A DNA stretch of 64,000 bases from Rouxiella badensis (GCF_002093665.1 NZ_MRWE01000003.1:1-64000); one strand, 5' to 3'; shown: positions 7,980 through 19,092, counted from the stretch's first letter. The notes: generated by a model from the letters alone, not told the origin. Program-made: numbers and translations.

Positions 7980-9134
7980 TTAGAAGTTGTAGTAGAAGCT
8001 GACAGCAGTAGAGTCAGACTGGCCAGGAGCACGTGCCAGGGTACGTTCTACGTACAGTGACAGGTGGTGACCGAAGTCGAACGCCGTACCCAGATACACG
8101 TGGTGTGCATCGTAGTCTTCGTTGCCTTTCAGTTTCAGCTGGTCAGCTGCAACGTAAGGCTGTACCGATTTCAGCAGCTCTTTATTAAACGTGAAGGTAT
8201 AACCCGCGAAGGCTTCCAGACCGTAGCCGTCGCCCGCGAAGTAGTTATTCTGGTTCACGTTGTCCTGATGACTTGGCACGTAGTCTTTATAGTAGTTGGC
8301 GGTTGCCACCAAGTACCATGCGCCCGGCTGCCAGGTCAAAGCAGTCGCAGTGGTCTGCTGGTGATACTGCTTGGAATCATTGTTGTCGTTTTTCATACGC
8401 GCGTTGGTGAGGGTGTAAACACCGCTCCACGTCAGCGTTTTGGTTACCGCATAATCGATACCCAGACCGCCGCCGCCGTCACGACGATAGTGCAAATCAT
8501 CACCCGCAGAGTCTGAACCCGCATCGTATTCAGTTTCTGGCAACAGGTAGTTGGCATCAATAGTAAATGCACCGATGGTGTTTACGTATTTGATGCTGTT
8601 GTATGGACGGTTACCGCCGTCGAAGTCGCCGGACAGACCCACGCCTTCGCCCGCTGCCTGACCATCGTTATCCCATACGTCACTCTTGCTACCGACGATG
8701 TCATAGTAAGGACCATACTGCTTACCGTAAGTCAGGGTACCGTAACGGTCATCCTTGAATCCGTAATACAGTTGACGTTTTTTCAGCAGGTTGCTGCTTT
8801 CGTCATAACCTGACTTGATGTTCAACAGGTGATACATGTTCACGCCAAGCTCATACTTACCAATAATAGAAGTATGATCTGTCAGGGCATAGTCGCCGCT
8901 AAAACGGAAACGGGTGCCGCCGTCGTGACCACTTGAATCACCGTGCGTTTTATTCTTGGTGTTCTGGAAAATCCATTCAGGACGAATACTGCCGCCAACC
9001 TGCAAGCTCAACGGGGCCAGTAAGGAATCACTTTGCTTATTTTTATCTAAAACGGTGATTTCAGCCTGAGCGCTGGCTGAAAGTACCGATAAAATAACTC
9101 CGCCAACGATGATTGGCGCTTTTAAATTACGCAT
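7980..9134 (-). CDS. Outer-membrane porin (Gram-negative porin superfamily, diverged)
   Basis: A 384-residue outer-membrane beta-barrel with a signal peptide (about 1-24, ending SASAQA) and a C-terminal aromatic residue (SFYYNF), the outer-membrane assembly signal. Alternating-residue strands such as GTLTYGKQYGPYYDIV recall the YGR-NYG region before loop 3 of OmpC/OmpF-type porins, but the overall sequence is distant, so I do not assign it to OmpC or OmpF. Substrate is unknown; it could be a general or a sugar-oriented porin. An AGGG box lies upstream of the ATG. It stands alone with its own terminator and a long AT-rich upstream region shared with divergent ampH. Confidence 0.85.
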   Translation of the reverse strand: MRNLKAPIIVGGVILSVLSASAQAEITVLDKNKQSDSLLAPLSLQVGGSIRPEWIFQNTKNKTHGDSSGHDGGTRFRFSGDYALTDHTSIIGKYELGVNMYHLLNIKSGYDESSNLLKKRQLYYGFKDDRYGTLTYGKQYGPYYDIVGSKSDVWDNDGQAAGEGVGLSGDFDGGNRPYNSIKYVNTIGAFTIDANYLLPETEYDAGSDSAGDDLHYRRDGGGGLGIDYAVTKTLTWSGVYTLTNARMKNDNNDSKQYHQQTTATALTWQPGAWYLVATANYYKDYVPSHQDNVNQNNYFAGDGYGLEAFAGYTFTFNKELLKSVQPYVAADQLKLKGNEDYDAHHVYLGTAFDFGHHLSLYVERTLARAPGQSDSTAVSFYYNF

Positions 9135-9708
9135 TTACCCTGTCTCCAACAATTTTATTTTTGTTATTTAAGAAATATGGCGTTGCACCACGCATAAATA
9201 TTTAACATAGCTGTGGTAGGCGGAAAAGCATTAAATGCGACGACGGTCACACATTAACCGCTTTTTTGTGGTTAAAAATCGGACAATTTAGTTTAAGGAT
9301 GTAACCAAAGGAAAATAAGAATTATTGAAAACTCTAAAAAAGCCCGTTAAGGATAATAAATAATCAAAACGGTCAAATTAATAAGTTCAAAAATGACATA
9401 ATTAATTACAAAGTTAGCTTTAGAAGCTTCGTAAATTAAATAATCCACACTGTGTATTGTCCGTAAGGTTATTATTTAATTTTCGTGTCGTTATAAATCG
9501 AATAATAAAGCAGCGTAATTGCCCTGTGTGAGTAAATAATCAGCACAAATTTTATTAGGAATTTCTTTACACCATTTTCAGGCCATCGGCCCTGATGCCT
9601 CTGCCTCCCCCTGCTCTGTAAATTTTTTGCGGAAGCATCGATTTCCTCATGCGGTTCTTCGCGTATCCCATTAAGATAAATCCAATCTTCCCTCTCACCG
9701 CTTTTAGA
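9135..9708. other. Long AT-rich intergenic region between porin and ampH
   Basis: 574 bases with promoters presumably firing both ways. I see a hairpin-forming TTAACC...GGTTAA near 9258-9279 and many AT runs, but no gene with coding character. ORFs crossing it on the minus strand run into ampH and look like chance. Such long AT-rich leaders are common for porin genes bound by H-NS and OmpR; no clear operator could be assigned. Confidence 0.5.
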
Positions 9709-10857
9709 ATGGATACGCGTTTGTTGAAAAAATTCTCCCTGTCGCTGCTGGCCATTGCTTTTGCCAGTATGCCTGTACTGAGCCAGGCTCAGACCCAAAA
9801 ACTGGCCTCTCAGGTCGTTGATGAACACGCAGAACATATTTTCTATAGCAGCGGCGCCATGGGCATGGCGCTCGTGGTTGTCGATAAGAATCAGCAGGTT
9901 TTCAGAAGCTTTGGGGAAACCCGGGCAGGATCGGGTCAGCGTCCTCGTGAAGACTCACTGATCCGCATCGCGTCGCTGACCAAGCTAATGACCAGCGAAG
10001 TGCTGGTGAAGCTTGCTGAACAGGGTACGGTCAAGGTGACCGATCCGCTGCGTAAGTACGCGCCGGGCAACGCCTTCGTTCCGTATTACAGCCCGACGTC
10101 GCCGATGACTTTGCTCAACCTCGCCACCCACACTGCCGGTCTGCCACGCGAACAGCCGGGCGGCGCGCCGCATCGTCCGGTGTTTACCTGGCCGAATCGC
10201 GCGGAACGCTGGAGCTGGTTGCAAACCGCCAAGCTTACCGTCCCGCCTGGCTCGCACGCCTCCTATTCCAATCTGGGCTTTGACCTGCTGTCGGACGCGC
10301 TGGCCGACGCCGCGCATCAGCCTTATCCGCAGCTGTTCCGTCAGTTAATAACCCAGCCAAACGGCATGGTCGATACCACCTTCACGCCGACTGCGGCACA
10401 GTGCTCTCGTCTGATGGAAGGCCTGCGCCCAAGCCCTTGTCTGAACACGATTGCTGCACAGGGCAGCGGCGGAGTCTATTCCACACCGGCGGACATGGGT
10501 CGCTGGATGAAGCAGTTCCTGCCTAACGCCGCTGGCCAGCAATCGCCGACCGCAGCGCTGGCGCAGAAGATGTATTTCCGTCGTACCGACCTGGTGTCGT
10601 TGAAAGGCATGGACGTTCCGGGGCAGGCCTATGAGTTAGGCATGGGCTGGATTACCATGGCGCCAACGCCATTGCTGCCGCGCATCATTCAAAAAACCGG
10701 CGGCGGTGGGGGCTTCATTACCTATATGGCGATGGTGCCTCAGCGCGGCGTAGGGGTATTTATCGTTGTCACCCGGTCAGAGCTGACCAAGTTCAAGAAC
10801 ATGAGCGACGGCGTGAACGATCTGGTGGCCGATCTGGTGCGTAACAACGAGATCTAA
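9709..10857 (+). CDS. ampH: Penicillin-binding protein AmpH (DD-carboxypeptidase/endopeptidase)
   Basis: Class C beta-lactamase-fold enzyme acting on peptidoglycan cross-links and pentapeptides in the periplasm. From ATG 9709 it has 382 residues: signal peptide (about 1-28, ending SQAQA/T), the SxxK motif SLTK with nucleophile S89, YSNLGF (the YxN motif), and QKTGGGGGF (the KTG equivalent). The later blocks PREQPGGA, GSGGVYSTP and ITYMAM strongly resemble E. coli AmpH. An upstream in-frame ATG (9649) would add 20 residues in front of a good signal peptide and lacks a well-spaced ribosome site, so I prefer 9709, though neither start has a strong one. Monocistronic with a clear terminator. Confidence 0.93.
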   Translation: MDTRLLKKFSLSLLAIAFASMPVLSQAQTQKLASQVVDEHAEHIFYSSGAMGMALVVVDKNQQVFRSFGETRAGSGQRPREDSLIRIASLTKLMTSEVLVKLAEQGTVKVTDPLRKYAPGNAFVPYYSPTSPMTLLNLATHTAGLPREQPGGAPHRPVFTWPNRAERWSWLQTAKLTVPPGSHASYSNLGFDLLSDALADAAHQPYPQLFRQLITQPNGMVDTTFTPTAAQCSRLMEGLRPSPCLNTIAAQGSGGVYSTPADMGRWMKQFLPNAAGQQSPTAALAQKMYFRRTDLVSLKGMDVPGQAYELGMGWITMAPTPLLPRIIQKTGGGGGFITYMAMVPQRGVGVFIVVTRSELTKFKNMSDGVNDLVADLVRNNEI

Positions 10858-10884
10858 GCTCCTCACTCTCAGGCTTCAGAAAGC

Positions 10885-10915
10885 AAAAAAGCAGCTCGAT
10901 TGAGCTGCTTTTTTT
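10885..10915. terminator. Bidirectional terminator between ampH and lptG
   Basis: AAAAAA-GCAGCTC-GATT-GAGCTGC-TTTTTTT, perfect 7-base stem with A tract before and T tract after. It can stop ampH (plus) and lptFG (minus) transcripts. Confidence 0.9.
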
Positions 10916-10932
10916 ATCCCTCGGGGTCTTGG

Positions 10933-12003
10933 CTAACTCCGTTTCAACAACAGATAGACGCTGATGACAAGGAACAGTGCGCTTGGCAATACCGCGCCGA
11001 GTAGTGGCGGTATGTTGTAGACCAGGCTGAGCGGGCCAAAAATCTGGTCCAGCACGTAGAACAGGAACCCGAAGCAGATACCGGTCACGACTCTCACGCC
11101 CATCGGCACGCTGCGCAGCGGTCCGAAGATAAATGACAGTGCCATCAGCATCATTACCGCAACGGACAGCGGCGCGAAGATTTTACGCCACATGTTCAAC
11201 TGGTAACGTTTCGCTTCCTGGCCGCTCTGCTTGAGGTACTTAACGTAGTTGTAGAGACCGCTTATCGACAGCGAGTCCGGATCCAAGGCGACCACGCCCA
11301 GCTTGTCAGGCGTCAGGTTAGTCTTCCATTCACCGCTCAGGGTCTGAGAACCGCTGATCTTGGTTGGGCTGTCGAGTACCGATTCGTCAACCTGAGACAG
11401 CTGCCAGCCACCGTTCTCGTACTCGGCAGAGGTAGCATAGCGTACGGACAGCAGCTTGTTATTACCGTCGAAGTGGTAGATGTTCACGCCGTTGATCTGG
11501 TTGTCGCCCACCACGTGTTCGATGAAGATGAAGTCGTGCCCGTCTTTCGCCCAAATGCCGTTTTGCGTAGAGACCAGCGAGCCGCCGAACATCTGCTGCG
11601 CACGGTAGTTGCGCGCCATCTGCTCACCGGCAGGCGATACCCACTCCCCGATTGCCATGGTCAGCAAGACCAGCGGGATAGCGGTTTTCATGACCGAGGT
11701 CGCGACCTGCATACGGGTAAAACCGGAGGCCTGCATCACCACCAGCTCGCTGCGTGTCGCCAGCGCGCCAAGGCCCAACAGCGCACCCAACAGAGCGGCC
11801 ATCGGGAAGAAGACTTCGATATCCTTCGGCACGCTCAGCAAGGTATAGAGCCCGGCATCGAGCGCCGAATAACTGCCCTGTCCGACCTTACGCAGCTGGT
11901 CAACGAATTTGATAATCCCGGAAAGGGAAACCAGCATGAACAGCGTCATCATGATGGTGTTGAAAATGGTCCGTCCGATATAACGGTCTAAAACACCAAA
12001 CAT
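10933..12003 (-). CDS. lptG: LPS export ABC permease LptG
   Basis: Inner-membrane half of the LptB2FG transporter that extracts lipopolysaccharide and passes it to LptC and the periplasmic bridge. The 356 residues show the YjgP/YjgQ layout: three N-terminal membrane helices (about 10-35, 55-80, 100-122), a periplasmic beta-jellyroll domain (about 130-265), and three C-terminal helices. The coupling segment SELVVMQASGFTR between helices matches the site that docks LptB. It overlaps lptF by one base (TGATG), so the two are translationally coupled. E. coli LptG is 360 residues. Confidence 0.97.
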   Translation of the reverse strand: MFGVLDRYIGRTIFNTIMMTLFMLVSLSGIIKFVDQLRKVGQGSYSALDAGLYTLLSVPKDIEVFFPMAALLGALLGLGALATRSELVVMQASGFTRMQVATSVMKTAIPLVLLTMAIGEWVSPAGEQMARNYRAQQMFGGSLVSTQNGIWAKDGHDFIFIEHVVGDNQINGVNIYHFDGNNKLLSVRYATSAEYENGGWQLSQVDESVLDSPTKISGSQTLSGEWKTNLTPDKLGVVALDPDSLSISGLYNYVKYLKQSGQEAKRYQLNMWRKIFAPLSVAVMMLMALSFIFGPLRSVPMGVRVVTGICFGFLFYVLDQIFGPLSLVYNIPPLLGAVLPSALFLVISVYLLLKRS

Positions 12004-13097
12004 CAGGCCGCTCCTCTAAAACGTGCGCGTATCCTGCGGGCTGGCAGGGTATCCCACATATTAAGCACCACGGCGAGTGCCAGATACGCAAGGTTGGTCG
12101 CCCACATCCAGACCATCGGATCGAGTTTGCCTTTCTCTGCGTTGGAACGAAGCGAACTTTGCAGCAGGAAGAAGATGAGGTAGAGGAAGATTGCTGGCAG
12201 CATGCTCAGTACGCGGCCCTGACGCGGGTTAACCACCGAGAGCGGTACCACCATCAGCGCCATCACAAACACCGAAACCACCAGCGTCAGACGCCAGTGC
12301 AGCTCGGCGCGCGCCTCGATAGCCTTTGAATGCCACAGAGAAGACATGCTCATCTGTTCGACGTCGCTGCTGTCTAGCTCGACAATCTTGTGGCCGATAA
12401 CCGCCAGATAGTCGGTGAAATTAGTGATACGGAAGTCACGCAGCAGTGCGGTACCTTCGTAGCGAGTGCCGGTGTCCAGCGTCACTTGCTGGGAGCCGTC
12501 AGGACGCTGGTCCATATGGCCTTTCTCGGCCACCACCACCGACGGACGCTGGTTGCCGTTCGGCCTAAGCTGCGCCAGGAAAACGTTGCGGAATTCTTTA
12601 CCGCGCACGTTGCCCACAAACAGCACGGAACTGCCGTCCTGTGAAGGGGTGAACTGCCCAGCGACCATCGCCGCCATGCTCGGGTTCGCCTTGGCTTCGG
12701 CCATCACTTCATCCTGATGCTTCGACGACCAGGGGCCGACCCAAAATGAGTTAATACCGGCGAAAATAGAGGTGAACACCGCCAGAACCATGGCAGCAAC
12801 GATTAGTGACCTTTTACCCAGTCCGCAGGCGTGCATAACAGTGATTTCACTGTCAGTATAGAGCTTGCCCAGAGTCATGAGCAGACCCAAGAAAAGACTC
12901 AGCGGCAGGATAAGCTGTGCCATCTCGGGTATACCTAACCCAAGAAGCTGAATGACTAAATTTGTTGGGATATCGCCATCGACTGCTGCACCCAGTATTC
13001 TGACCAGCTTCTGACAAAAGAAGATTAGAAGCAGAATAAACAGGATCGCAATTTGGCTCTTGAAGGTTTCCCTAACCAGATATCTAATGATGATCAC
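12003..13097 (-). CDS. lptF: LPS export ABC permease LptF
   Basis: Partner permease of LptG in LPS export. The 364-residue protein starts MIIIRYLVRETFKSQ, has the same 3 + 3 helix arrangement around a periplasmic domain, and carries the coupling segment SEITVMHACGLGKR. The gene is first in the lptFG operon and divergent from pepA, exactly as in E. coli. Promoter elements must lie in the 278-base gap to pepA. Confidence 0.97.
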   Translation of the reverse strand: MIIIRYLVRETFKSQIAILFILLLIFFCQKLVRILGAAVDGDIPTNLVIQLLGLGIPEMAQLILPLSLFLGLLMTLGKLYTDSEITVMHACGLGKRSLIVAAMVLAVFTSIFAGINSFWVGPWSSKHQDEVMAEAKANPSMAAMVAGQFTPSQDGSSVLFVGNVRGKEFRNVFLAQLRPNGNQRPSVVVAEKGHMDQRPDGSQQVTLDTGTRYEGTALLRDFRITNFTDYLAVIGHKIVELDSSDVEQMSMSSLWHSKAIEARAELHWRLTLVVSVFVMALMVVPLSVVNPRQGRVLSMLPAIFLYLIFFLLQSSLRSNAEKGKLDPMVWMWATNLAYLALAVVLNMWDTLPARRIRARFRGAA

Positions 13098-13375
13098 GCT
13101 GAATACGCCTGTGAAAACTTGTCTTTTTGCAGGAAAATCGATAATTTCATCGCTAATCCGTCATTTTTTCTCATCATATGGCAACCTTCACAGCTAAAAT
13201 AGTATTACAACACCGTAAATTTAGGTGACCTATAGGAAGATGCTTATAGCCGCCAAAATAAAATTTCTACGCCGTATAGGTTAACACAGGTCATTACATC
13301 AATGACGGGAGAGTGTAACGGAAGCCCCATTCTATCCGTACCCCCCGCCTTTGTCTTTAAGATTCAGGAGAGTGC

Positions 13376-14887
13376 ATGGAGTTCAGTGTAAAAAGCGGTA
13401 GCCCGGAAAAACAGCGCAGTGCCTGTATTGTAGTCGGCGTTTTCGAACCACGCCGCCTATCTCCTATGGCTGAACAGCTCGACAAAATCAGCAATGGGTA
13501 CATCAGCGCCCTGCTCCGCCGCGGTGAACTGGAAGGAAAAGTGGGGCAGACATTGTTCCTGCACCATGTTCCAAACATTCTGTCCGAGCGCATTCTGCTG
13601 GTAGGCTGCGGCAAAGAACGCGAACTCGACGAACGTCAATACAAGCAGGTTATCCAGAAAACTATTCACGCCTTGAATGAAACAGGTTCTATGGAAGCCG
13701 TTTGCTTCCTCACCGAACTTCACGTCAAGGGACGGAATACTTACTGGAAAGTGCGTCAGGCCGTCGAGACCTCCAAAGAGTCTCTCTATACCTTCGATCA
13801 GCTGAAGAGCAACAAGGTCGAGCCGCGCCGTCCGCTGCGTAAAATGGTCTTCAACGTGCCGACCCGCCGCGAACTTAACAGCGGTGACCGCGCCATTGCA
13901 CACGGTCTGGCTATCTCTTACGGCGTTAAAGCCGCGAAAGATCTGGGCAACATGCCGCCGAACATCTGTAACGCCGCTTATCTGGCCTCACAGGCTCGCC
14001 AGCTGGCCGATGCGTTCAGCACTAATATCACCACCCGCGTCATCGGCGAACAGCAGATGAAAGAGCTGGGAATGAACGCCTATCTGGCCGTGGGTCAGGG
14101 CTCGCAGAACGAGTCGCTGATGTCGGTGATGGAATATAAAGGTAATCCGAACCCAGACGCTAAGCCAATTGTGCTGGTCGGTAAAGGCCTGACCTTCGAT
14201 TCCGGCGGTATCTCCATCAAGCCTGCGGCCGACATGGACGAAATGAAGTACGATATGTGTGGCGCGGCCACGGTGTATGGCGTCATGCGCGTCGTTGCCG
14301 AGCTGAAGCTGCCGTTGAACGTAGTCGGCGTTCTGGCCGGATGTGAAAACATGCCGGGCAGCCGCGCGTTCCGTCCGGGCGACATTCTGACCACCATGTC
14401 AGGCAAAACCGTTGAAGTGCTGAATACCGATGCCGAAGGCCGTCTGGTGCTGTGCGACGCACTGACCTACGTTGAGCGTTTTGATCCTGAGCTGGTTATC
14501 GACGTGGCAACGCTGACCGGCGCCTGCGTCATCGCGCTGGGTCATCACATCACCGGCCTGCTGTCGAACCACAACCCGCTGGCCCACGAGCTTATCACCG
14601 CCTCCGAACAGGCCGGTGACCGTGCGTGGCGTTTGCCGATGGGCGACGAGTACGACGAACAGCTTCAGTCAAACTTTGCCGATATGGCAAACATTGGCGG
14701 CCGTCCTGGCGGCGCAATCACCGCAGGCATGTTCCTGTCTCACTTTGCCGACAAGTACAACTGGGCTCACCTGGACATCGCCGGTACCGCATGGCGCTCA
14801 GGTAAGAACAAAGGAGCGACGGGTCGCCCTGTTTCTCTGCTGTCCCAGTTCTTGTTGAACCGTGCAGGTCTCAACGGCGACGATTAA
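13376..14887 (+). CDS. pepA: Leucyl aminopeptidase PepA (aminopeptidase A/I)
   Basis: Cytosolic hexameric M17 metallopeptidase that trims N-terminal residues. In E. coli it also acts as a DNA-binding accessory factor in XerCD dimer resolution and in carAB repression. The 503 residues match family length. The di-metal site is visible in [16 protein letters not shown] and the NTDAEGRL signature. The start is supported by CAGGAG 6 bases upstream. The 278-base gap to lptF contains a nested inverted repeat (GTCATT/AATGAC at 13290-13306 inside GTTAACAC/GTGTAAC) that could be regulatory. Confidence 0.98.
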   Translation: MEFSVKSGSPEKQRSACIVVGVFEPRRLSPMAEQLDKISNGYISALLRRGELEGKVGQTLFLHHVPNILSERILLVGCGKERELDERQYKQVIQKTIHALNETGSMEAVCFLTELHVKGRNTYWKVRQAVETSKESLYTFDQLKSNKVEPRRPLRKMVFNVPTRRELNSGDRAIAHGLAISYGVKAAKDLGNMPPNICNAAYLASQARQLADAFSTNITTRVIGEQQMKELGMNAYLAVGQGSQNESLMSVMEYKGNPNPDAKPIVLVGKGLTFDSGGISIKPAADMDEMKYDMCGAATVYGVMRVVAELKLPLNVVGVLAGCENMPGSRAFRPGDILTTMSGKTVEVLNTDAEGRLVLCDALTYVERFDPELVIDVATLTGACVIALGHHITGLLSNHNPLAHELITASEQAGDRAWRLPMGDEYDEQLQSNFADMANIGGRPGGAITAGMFLSHFADKYNWAHLDIAGTAWRSGKNKGATGRPVSLLSQFLLNRAGLNGDD

Positions 14888-14955
14888 TCGCCTATTGTGG
14901 TAAAACCCGTCCTTCGCTGTGATTCACGCCGGAGGACGGCGTTAGGAAGACACTC

Positions 14956-15423
14956 ATGAAACAGGCTACATTTTTTCTTCTCGACTCACCGGACGTCGCA
15001 GGCGAGCTCAGCGGCCACGAGGCACTGGCGTGCCAGATTGCGGCACAGCGCTACCGTGCGGGTCAACGCGTGCTTATTGCCTGCGAAGACCAGAAACAAG
15101 CGGAACGTCTGGATGAAGCGCTGTGGAAACGTGATGCCGACCAGTTTGTGCCGCACAATCTGGCGGGAGAAGGCCCGAGATTTGGTGCCCCCGTCGAGCT
15201 TTGCTGGCCAGGAAAACGCGGAAATGCGCCGCGAGATTTGCTGATTAGCCTGCTCGGGAATTTTGCAGATTTTGCCACCGCTTTCCATGAAGTGGTAGAC
15301 TTCGTTCCTTACGAAGATTCTTTAAAGCAGTTGGCGCGCGAACGCTACAAAGCCTATCGCAGCGTCGGCTTCAATTTGACCACGGCGACACCGCCCGACG
15401 TCAATACAACGACTACAGACTAA
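14956..15423 (+). CDS. holC: DNA polymerase III chi subunit HolC
   Basis: Chi links the clamp loader to single-stranded DNA-binding protein at the replication fork. The 155-residue protein has the chi pattern: MKQATFFLLD start, a mid CxRxGQRVLIAC-like segment, and the FAxxFHEVVDFVPYE block. It is slightly longer than E. coli HolC (147), with a Thr-rich tail. It lies 9 bases ahead of valS, forming the conserved pepA-holC-valS order. A hairpin (CCGTCCT/AGGACGG, 14907-14939) separates it from pepA. Confidence 0.95.
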   Translation: MKQATFFLLDSPDVAGELSGHEALACQIAAQRYRAGQRVLIACEDQKQAERLDEALWKRDADQFVPHNLAGEGPRFGAPVELCWPGKRGNAPRDLLISLLGNFADFATAFHEVVDFVPYEDSLKQLARERYKAYRSVGFNLTTATPPDVNTTTTD

Positions 15424-15432
15424 CGAAGCGAA

Positions 15433-18288
15433 ATGGATAAGACATATAACCCGCAAGATATCGAGCAACCGCTTTACGAGCACTGGGAAGAACAGGGCTA
15501 CTTCAAGCCTAACGGTGATACCAGTAAGGAAAGCTTCTGCATCATGATCCCGCCGCCGAACGTTACCGGTAGCTTGCATATGGGTCACGCTTTCCAGCAA
15601 ACCATCATGGACGCCATGATCCGCTATCAGCGCATGCAGGGTAAAAACACTCTGTGGCAGGCGGGGACCGACCATGCCGGTATTGCCACTCAGATGGTAG
15701 TAGAGCGCAAGATTGCCGCTGAAGAAGGCAAAACACGTAAAGACTATGGTCGCGAAGCCTTTATCGACAAAATCTGGGAATGGAAATCAGAATCAGGCGG
15801 CACCATCACGCGTCAGATGCGCCGTCTGGGCGACTCCGTGGACTGGGAGCGCGAGCGCTTCACCATGGACGAAGGCCTGTCCAACGCCGTTCGCGAAGTG
15901 TTTGTACGTCTGTACAAAGAGGACCTGATTTACCGCGGCAAACGCCTGGTAAACTGGGACCCGAAACTGCGTACCGCCATTTCTGACCTCGAAGTTGAAA
16001 ACCGCGAATCCAAAGGCTCCATCTGGCACCTGCGCTATCCGCTGGCCGATGGCGTCAAGACCGCCGACGGTAAAGACTACCTGGTGGTGGCGACCACGCG
16101 TCCAGAAACCGAACTCGGTGACGCTGGCGTTGCCGTTAACCCGGAAGATCCACGCTATAAAGACCTGATCGGTAAAGAAGTTATCCTGCCACTGGTAGGC
16201 CGCCGTATTCCTATCGTAGGCGATGAACACGCCGACATGGAAAAAGGCACCGGCTGCGTGAAAATCACCCCTGCGCACGACTTTAACGACTACGAAGTCG
16301 GTAAACGTCACAACCTGCCGATGATCAACATCCTGACTTTCGACGGCGACATCCGCCAGACCGCCGAGGTGTTCGACACCAAGGGCGAAGAAAGCGATGC
16401 GTGCAGCAACGAAATTCCAGAACAGTTCCGTGGCCTGGAGCGCTTCGCGGCGCGTAAAGCCATCGTGGCTGCCTTCGACGAACTTGGCCTGCTCGAAGAG
16501 ATCAAACCGCACGACCTGACCATCCCTTATGGTGACCGTGGCGGCGTCGTTATCGAGCCAATGCTGACCGACCAGTGGTATGTGCGCACTGCCCCGCTGG
16601 CAAAAGTGGCCGTTGAAGCGGTTGAGCAAGGCGAAATCCAGTTCGTCCCAAAACAGTACGAAAACATGTATTTCAGCTGGATGCGCGACATTCAGGACTG
16701 GTGTATTTCTCGTCAGCTGTGGTGGGGTCACCGTATCCCGGCCTGGTACGACGCAGAAGGCAAAGTCTACGTAGGTCGTGACGAAGAAGAAGTGCGTCGT
16801 GAAAACAGCCTGGGTGCAGACGTTGTGCTGAATCAGGACGAAGACGTGCTGGACACCTGGTTCTCCTCCGGCCTGTGGACCTTCTCGACCCTGGGCTGGC
16901 CAAACGAAACGCCAGACCTGAAAGCCTTCCACCCTTCAAGCGTGGTAGTCAGTGGCTTCGACATCATCTTCTTCTGGATAGCACGCATGATCATGATGAC
17001 CATGCACTTCGTGAAAGACGAAAATGGCAAGCCGCAGGTTCCGTTCAACACGGTGTACATGACCGGCCTTATCCGCGACGACGAAGGGCAGAAAATGTCT
17101 AAGTCCAAGGGTAACGTCATCGATCCTCTGGATATGATCGACGGTATCTCGCTAGAAGACCTGTTGGAAAAACGTACCGGCAACATGATGCAGCCGCAGC
17201 TGGCGGAAAAAATCCGCAAGCGCACCGAGAAGCAGTTCCCGAACGGCATCGAACCGCACGGCACCGACGCCCTGCGCTTCACGCTGGCGGCACTGGCCTC
17301 GACCGGTCGCGACATCAACTGGGACATGAAGCGTCTCGAAGGCTACCGCAACTTCTGTAACAAGCTGTGGAACGCCAGCCGCTTCGTGCTGATGAACACC
17401 GAAAATCAAGACTGTGGCCTGAACGGCGGCGAACTGCAGCTGTCTCTGGCTGACCGCTGGATCCTGGCTGAATATAACCGTACGGTGAAAGCCTACCGCG
17501 AAGCGTTGGACGGCTATCGTTTCGACCTCGCAGCGAGCATTCTGTATGAATTCACCTGGAACCAGTTCTGTGACTGGTATCTGGAGCTGGCGAAGCCGGT
17601 GATGAACGGTGGCACCGAAGCACAGCTTCGCGGCACCCGTCACACGCTGGTCGAGGTCCTGGAAGGTCTGCTGCGCCTTGCACATCCGATCATTCCATTC
17701 ATCACTGAAACCATCTGGCAGAGCGTGAAACCGCTGAAAGGCATTACCGCAGACACCATCATGCTGCAGCCTTTCCCAGAGTACTCGGCGGATAAAGCCG
17801 ATGAAAGCGCGCTGGTCGACCTCGAGTGGATCAAGCAGGCGATCGTCGCTATTCGTAACGTGCGTGCAGAGATGAATATTGCTCCGGGTAAACCACTCGA
17901 ACTGCTGCTGCGTGGCGCAAGCGCCGATGCACAGCGTCGCGTGGAGCAGAACCTGAGCTTCATCAAATCACTGGCGCGTCTGGAGTCCATCACCGTGCTG
18001 CCTGCCGGCGACAAAGGTCCGGTTTCTGTCACCAAGCTGGTTGAGGGCGCAGAGCTGCTGATCCCAATGGCCGGTCTGGTAGATAAAGAAGCCGAGCTGG
18101 AACGTCTGTGCAAAGAGATTGCCAAGCTGGACGCAGAGGTTGAGCGTATCGAAGCCAAGCTTTCAAACGAAGGCTTCGTGGCGCGTGCCCCGGAAGCGGT
18201 TGTCGCGAAAGAGCGCGAGAGACTGCAGGCCTGTGCCGAAGCCAAGGTGAAGATTCAGGAACAGCAGGCCACCATCGCCGCGCTGTAA
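15433..18288 (+). CDS. valS: Valyl-tRNA synthetase ValS
   Basis: Class I synthetase charging tRNA-Val, with editing of mischarged threonine. The 951 residues equal the E. coli enzyme. Landmarks are the HIGH-type HMGH (49-52) in [14 protein letters not shown], the CP1 editing domain with [10 protein letters not shown] (about 218), the KMSKS loop in [10 protein letters not shown] (about 555), an anticodon-binding helical domain, and a C-terminal coiled-coil (about 885-950) rich in Glu/Lys/Ala. Follows holC within 9 bases. Confidence 0.99.
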   Translation: MDKTYNPQDIEQPLYEHWEEQGYFKPNGDTSKESFCIMIPPPNVTGSLHMGHAFQQTIMDAMIRYQRMQGKNTLWQAGTDHAGIATQMVVERKIAAEEGKTRKDYGREAFIDKIWEWKSESGGTITRQMRRLGDSVDWERERFTMDEGLSNAVREVFVRLYKEDLIYRGKRLVNWDPKLRTAISDLEVENRESKGSIWHLRYPLADGVKTADGKDYLVVATTRPETELGDAGVAVNPEDPRYKDLIGKEVILPLVGRRIPIVGDEHADMEKGTGCVKITPAHDFNDYEVGKRHNLPMINILTFDGDIRQTAEVFDTKGEESDACSNEIPEQFRGLERFAARKAIVAAFDELGLLEEIKPHDLTIPYGDRGGVVIEPMLTDQWYVRTAPLAKVAVEAVEQGEIQFVPKQYENMYFSWMRDIQDWCISRQLWWGHRIPAWYDAEGKVYVGRDEEEVRRENSLGADVVLNQDEDVLDTWFSSGLWTFSTLGWPNETPDLKAFHPSSVVVSGFDIIFFWIARMIMMTMHFVKDENGKPQVPFNTVYMTGLIRDDEGQKMSKSKGNVIDPLDMIDGISLEDLLEKRTGNMMQPQLAEKIRKRTEKQFPNGIEPHGTDALRFTLAALASTGRDINWDMKRLEGYRNFCNKLWNASRFVLMNTENQDCGLNGGELQLSLADRWILAEYNRTVKAYREALDGYRFDLAASILYEFTWNQFCDWYLELAKPVMNGGTEAQLRGTRHTLVEVLEGLLRLAHPIIPFITETIWQSVKPLKGITADTIMLQPFPEYSADKADESALVDLEWIKQAIVAIRNVRAEMNIAPGKPLELLLRGASADAQRRVEQNLSFIKSLARLESITVLPAGDKGPVSVTKLVEGAELLIPMAGLVDKEAELERLCKEIAKLDAEVERIEAKLSNEGFVARAPEAVVAKERERLQACAEAKVKIQEQQATIAAL

Positions 18289-18313
18289 TTCTGGCCGCTA
18301 AGGTAATGACGAG

Positions 18314-18348
18314 AAAACGGTGGAGTGAAAGCTCCGCCGTTTTTTTTC
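18314..18348 (+). terminator. Rho-independent terminator of valS
   Basis: AACGGTGGAG-TGAAAG-CTCCGCCGTT with one G-T pair, followed by TTTTTTT. About 30 bases after the valS stop. Confidence 0.9.
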
Positions 18349-18435
18349 GCATTGCAAAAAACGCCCGCTCGCGGTATTAAATGCAAAAGAAAAGCGAAGC
18401 GATACCTCATCTAACTTTCATTAGACAAAGAATCT

Positions 18436-18951
18436 ATGACGACAGCAGTGATTAATTCAACAGAGCAAGATGTCGTGGTGCGCCGCATTACCTGTGATGA
18501 CAATGCCGATATTGCACGCGTCATTCGCACCGTTTCGGCCGAATTTGGCCTGACCGCCGATAAAGGCTATACGGTTGCCGATCCCAATCTCGACGTGCTG
18601 TGTGAAATGTACAGCCGGCCACGCCACGCCTACTGGGTGGTTGAACTCAACGGTGAGATAGCCGGTGGCGGCGGTGTTGCCCCATTAGTGGGTGCCGACG
18701 ACGACATTTGTGAGCTACAGAAGATGTATTTCATGTCCAGCCTGCGTGGAAAAGGCCTGGCAAAACGTCTGGCGATTCAGGCCATGGCCCACGCCAAAGG
18801 ACAGGGCTTTACCCGCTGTTACCTCGAGACCACCGCCAGCCTGACGCAGGCGATTGCGTTGTATGAACACTTGGGTTTCGAACACATCGACGGCGCGCTC
18901 GGCAGCACCGGGCACGTAGACTGCGAAGTTACCATGCTGAAAACGCTGTAA
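18436..18951 (+). CDS. yjgM: GNAT-family N-acetyltransferase YjgM
   Basis: A 171-residue GNAT acetyltransferase. The acetyl-CoA binding motif A is seen as [15 protein letters not shown] (about 112-126), with upstream strand CELQKMYF and downstream [20 protein letters not shown]. The sequence follows E. coli YjgM closely through [19 protein letters not shown] and its position between valS and rraB/argI matches, although yjgN is absent here. The acceptor substrate is not evident from sequence. There is no strong ribosome binding site, so the start could be a few codons downstream. A strong terminator follows. Confidence 0.9.
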   Translation: MTTAVINSTEQDVVVRRITCDDNADIARVIRTVSAEFGLTADKGYTVADPNLDVLCEMYSRPRHAYWVVELNGEIAGGGGVAPLVGADDDICELQKMYFMSSLRGKGLAKRLAIQAMAHAKGQGFTRCYLETTASLTQAIALYEHLGFEHIDGALGSTGHVDCEVTMLKTL

Positions 18952-18967
18952 CACAATGTTTAAGCAA

Positions 18968-18997
18968 TAAAAAAGCCGACATCGTCGGCTTTTTTTA
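18968..18997 (+). terminator. Bidirectional terminator between yjgM and rraB
   Basis: AAAAAAAGCCGAC-ATC-GTCGGCTTTTTTT, a perfect stem flanked by A and T tracts. The minus-strand gene rraB ends about 95 bases away. Confidence 0.85.
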
Positions 18998-19092
18998 TAT
19001 TTGAACTTAACGACTCATTCTTCATCTGCTGAACCAGGACGAGCCCGCTTCCAACGCCGTATCACCGACGCGCAGCAGAGTAATATAAAGAC

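Noticed and set aside
9472-9837. 121-codon minus-strand ORF overlapping the ampH start
   Set aside because: Overlaps the ampH signal peptide region and has no recognisable content; starts in coding DNA of ampH.
15793-16932. 379-codon minus-strand ORF inside valS
   Set aside because: Shadow frame of a GC-rich, strongly biased gene; residues (long runs of Phe/Val/Arg) do not resemble a protein family.
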